Positions 62,179 through 64,000 of a DNA stretch of 64,000 nucleotides are shown here, one piece after another. The position numbers and the translations under genes were made by a program. Below the pieces are notes generated by a model. That model searched no databases. It had not been told where the DNA came from and worked only from the letters and a program-made list of their open reading frames with translations. Each line of letters starts with the position of its first letter. Positions within the stretch are counted from its first letter, which is position 1. Source of the stretch: an uncultured Opitutia bacterium (lineage in GTDB: Bacteria; Verrucomicrobiota; Verrucomicrobiia; Opitutales; Opitutaceae); the NCBI GenBank assembly GCA_903825285.1, contig CAIJZY010000014.1, positions 267,867 to 331,866 of the forward strand. Direction: 5' to 3'.

Positions 62179-62460
62179 ACGTGGCTCATCGACCAGCCTG
62201 CGCCAGACGAAAGAGGGGATGAAAAACAGGGCCACCGACCGGGTTGTCAATGCCCGTTTTGGGGCGTGCTTTGCCATCCTCCCTACTTCTGCCCAAGATC
62301 GGCCGCACCGCTGAGTTCTGAAACGAATGTGGCACGTGTCAGGTTTCCCGGGCCCGAAATGAATTGTCGCTGTCCCCAGGTGCTGGCAATGTGGCCCTGC
62401 CCCTGACCAACGGGGTTGCCGCCGCCGGATCTCGATCAAGAGTAAGTTTCCGCTTACATC
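62179..62460. other. intergenic region with hairpin at the lipoprotein start
   Basis: 282 bases without a gene, holding the tRNA-Asn promoter (leftward) and that of the lipoprotein gene (rightward). GTAAG-tttccg-CTTAC (62442-62457) forms a hairpin ending 3 bases before the ATG at 62461, which could sequester the initiation region. Nothing else stands out. Confidence 0.4.
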
Positions 62461-62961
62461 ATGAAAACAACAATGGGTTGGTTGGCCGGAATCATCGCTC
62501 TGGCACTACTGACCGGTTGCGAGACCACGGGAGTCGACACCCGCATCAAGGAAATGCCGACGCTCTTTCGCAGCCTCCCGACGTGGAAGCAGCAGAATGT
62601 CCGGAAGGGAATCTTCGAGATCGGTGACTCCACTGAGATCATCTACCTCACGCTTGGTCAGCCTTCGAAGATTGTGACGAGCGCCGACGGCAAGGAAACA
62701 AAGTGGACGTACCAAAACTACTACCCGATTTGGACCAAGCCGGTCCCATCGACGCATGTCCGGACCGAGGGCGGCGCGTATTATTCCCCCGTCATCGAAA
62801 GTGCCAATGCCCCGAGGAGTAAAACTTCCCTCTTTAGCACGGGCATCGTGGGCACCGTGCAGACCAGCTTGGATGTGCCCGACCTTCCACCGGACACGCT
62901 CTTTGTGATCTTCCGGAACGACAAAGTTTACGACGCCATGCTGGAGAGCCAGCAGAAGTGA
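62461..62961 (+). CDS. small outer-membrane-type lipoprotein
   Basis: This 166-residue protein has a lipoprotein signal peptide with lipobox LTGC (Cys20). The mature part has the pattern VRKGIFEIGDSTEIIYLTLG then KWTYQNYYP, which recalls SmpA/OmlA-like small lipoproteins in which G-x-T-x-x-V-x-x-x-x-G-x-P repeats occur. Here GQPSKIVTSADGKETKWTY is the matching turn. Function unknown; envelope location is inferred from the lipobox. Confidence 0.8.
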   Translation: MKTTMGWLAGIIALALLTGCETTGVDTRIKEMPTLFRSLPTWKQQNVRKGIFEIGDSTEIIYLTLGQPSKIVTSADGKETKWTYQNYYPIWTKPVPSTHVRTEGGAYYSPVIESANAPRSKTSLFSTGIVGTVQTSLDVPDLPPDTLFVIFRNDKVYDAMLESQQK

Positions 62962-63280
62962 CTGTTTGGATGGCCGACGCTCTCGCAGGAACGGATTATA
63001 GAAAGCCATTAGTGTAACGTTGCTTGTGACAGTAGGAAAGGAGGCCGTGGCGCGGCGCTAGGGTTCGCGCTATCCGATTCGCCTTGGTGCTTTGGGAAGC
63101 TGAAGGCATGCCCAGGGAGGACTTTGATGAGGTGGCCGGAATCGAATCGGGCCGATGGATGGGGAAAAATCGCGGAGCTACCAAAGATTTGGTTGCTTTC
63201 GGTGGGGTGAAACCTATCACCTGACCCTCTTTTCCATTACGCCTGCCCTCAATTCCGGGGTGACAGGGGGAACGAAATCC
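62962..63280. other. intergenic region upstream of rplY with a possible mini-ORF
   Basis: 319 bases between the lipoprotein and rplY. A short open frame at 63108-63224 (ATG to TGA, 38 codons, beginning MPREDFDEVAG) has no recognised family and may be fortuitous. AGGGGGAA at 63265-63272 is a plausible ribosome-binding site for rplY. No clear promoter boxes could be assigned. Confidence 0.4.
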
Positions 63281-64000
63281 ATGAAACAACAGTTCAAGCT
63301 CAACGTCGCATCGCGCGCCCAGACTGGCCGTAGCGCCTCCCGCCGCCTGCGCAAAGCCAACCGCGTTCCCGCCATCCTTTACGGGAAGCACACCAGCCCG
63401 GAGTCGCTCTCCATCGAGGGGCCCGAGTTCACCCGCCTCCTGAAGGCCGTGGCCGGCCGCGCCGTCCTCGTCGAGCTCGAGCGCGCCGACAAGCCCCTCA
63501 AGGCGCTGTCCTTCCTCCAGGAGATCCAGCGGGATCCGATGACGGACAAGTACCTCCATGTGGACTTCCAGGAGGTCAAGGCCGACGAAAAATTTGAGAT
63601 CCGCGTGCCCGTGCAGGTCACCGGCGAGTCCTACGGCGTGAAGAACCAGAGCGGCGTGTTGGAAATGAACGCCCACCTGGTGCGCGTCCGCTGCCTCCCG
63701 AAGGACCTCCCCGAGCTCATCGCGGTTGACGTCACCGAGCTGAAGGTCGGCGAGACCATCAAGGTCGGTGAGATCAAGCCGATCGCCGGCGTCGAGTTCC
63801 TGGATGGCAAGGGCCAGCCGGTCGTCTCGTGCGTCGAGCCCGTCGCCGAAATCGTGCAGGAGGTCGTCGCCGCCGCGCCCGTCGAGGGTGCAGCCGCCGC
63901 TCCGGCCGAGGGTGCCGCGGCCGCTCCTGGCGCCGCCGGTGCCGCCCCTGCGGGCGACGCCAAGGCCGGCGCCGCCGCTCCCGCCGCCGGCGCCGCCGCC
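63281..64000 (+). CDS. rplY: 50S ribosomal protein L25/general stress protein Ctc (partial)
   Basis: The frame opens at ATG 63281 and stays open for 240 codons to the end of the window; the stop is outside. The N-terminal domain has RAQTGRSASRRLRKANRVPA and ILYGKH, the L25 signature, and binds 5S rRNA. The C-terminal CTC beta domain includes DKYLHVDFQEVKADEKFEIR and VRCLPKDLPELIAVDV. After about residue 200 the tail becomes an Ala/Gly/Pro repeat-like extension, longer than in most L25 proteins. Confidence 0.95.
   Translation, partial: MKQQFKLNVASRAQTGRSASRRLRKANRVPAILYGKHTSPESLSIEGPEFTRLLKAVAGRAVLVELERADKPLKALSFLQEIQRDPMTDKYLHVDFQEVKADEKFEIRVPVQVTGESYGVKNQSGVLEMNAHLVRVRCLPKDLPELIAVDVTELKVGETIKVGEIKPIAGVEFLDGKGQPVVSCVEPVAEIVQEVVAAAPVEGAAAAPAEGAAAAPGAAGAAPAGDAKAGAAAPAAGAAA

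Noticed and set aside
63108..63224. 38-codon ORF before rplY
   Set aside because: No recognised family, no clear ribosome-binding site; mentioned only in the intergenic entry.
1..64000. CRISPR arrays, insertion sequences, prophage or integrase genes
   Set aside because: No repeat-spacer array, transposase or integrase motif was seen; the window looks like a stable chromosomal region.

Overview
The window is a GC-rich chromosomal segment of a Gram-negative, motile bacterium. It carries a P-ring and L-ring type flagellum, a PEP-CTERM protein, a DUF3667 protein, a bacterial microcompartment (BMC) shell protein beside sugar or acid catabolic genes, and an Ala-rich L25. Together these point to Verrucomicrobiota, most likely Opitutaceae. 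That assignment is inference from gene content and protein style; there is no rRNA gene in the window.

Layout. 1-5.2 kb: tail of a phosphate-binding-type protein, a methyl-accepting chemotaxis protein (MCP), then leftward cheR-cheB and a response regulator with a degenerate HD-GYP domain. 5.4-36.1 kb: a nearly continuous rightward block of about 39 flagellar genes, split into three units: flgB to fliR, flhB to motB plus a small ORF, and flgF to flagellin. Each unit begins with a sigma-54-type -24/-12 element placed so close to the first ATG that the transcript would be almost leaderless. The second and third units also share a 24-bp upstream motif at exactly the same distance from that element. 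A hairpin with a T-run closes the first unit. fliD, fliS, flhG, flgM, cheA, cheW and cheY are not in the window. After flagellin lie heptamer repeats and a short remnant that looks like the tail of a second flagellin.

36.4-46.6 kb: a four-PAS hybrid histidine kinase diverging from a single-domain response regulator; an outer-membrane-type protein; a 760-residue fusion of fatty-acid desaturase, Rieske ferredoxin and NqrF-like flavin reductase; aldose 1-epimerase; and a second MCP with a periplasmic CxxCH haem motif.

46.8-51.9 kb: a tight five-gene operon: HpcH/HpaI aldolase fused to two cupins, 2-hydroxyacid dehydrogenase, short-chain dehydrogenase, TIM-barrel isomerase, and a tandem-domain BMC shell protein. 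No other shell gene is near. This is the best candidate here for an undescribed catabolic system.

52-64 kb: a bacteriohemerythrin behind a hairpin-rich leader, a large membrane protein, an mgtA-type Mg2+ ATPase coupled to an EIIA-domain protein, a PEP-CTERM protein, a cytochrome c/sorbosone-dehydrogenase-like fusion, a DUF3667 protein, tRNA-Asn, a small lipoprotein, and the start of rplY (L25/CTC), which runs off the end.

The flagellar genes supply basal body (flgBC, fliE, flgFG), MS and C rings (fliFGMN), export apparatus (fliHIJ, fliOPQR, flhAB), hook (flgDE, fliK), rings (flgAHI), filament and junctions (flgKL, flagellin), stator (motAB) and regulation (fliA, flhF, fliW, csrA). Shine-Dalgarno sequences are weak or absent before many genes, and 4-bp ATGA overlaps are common.
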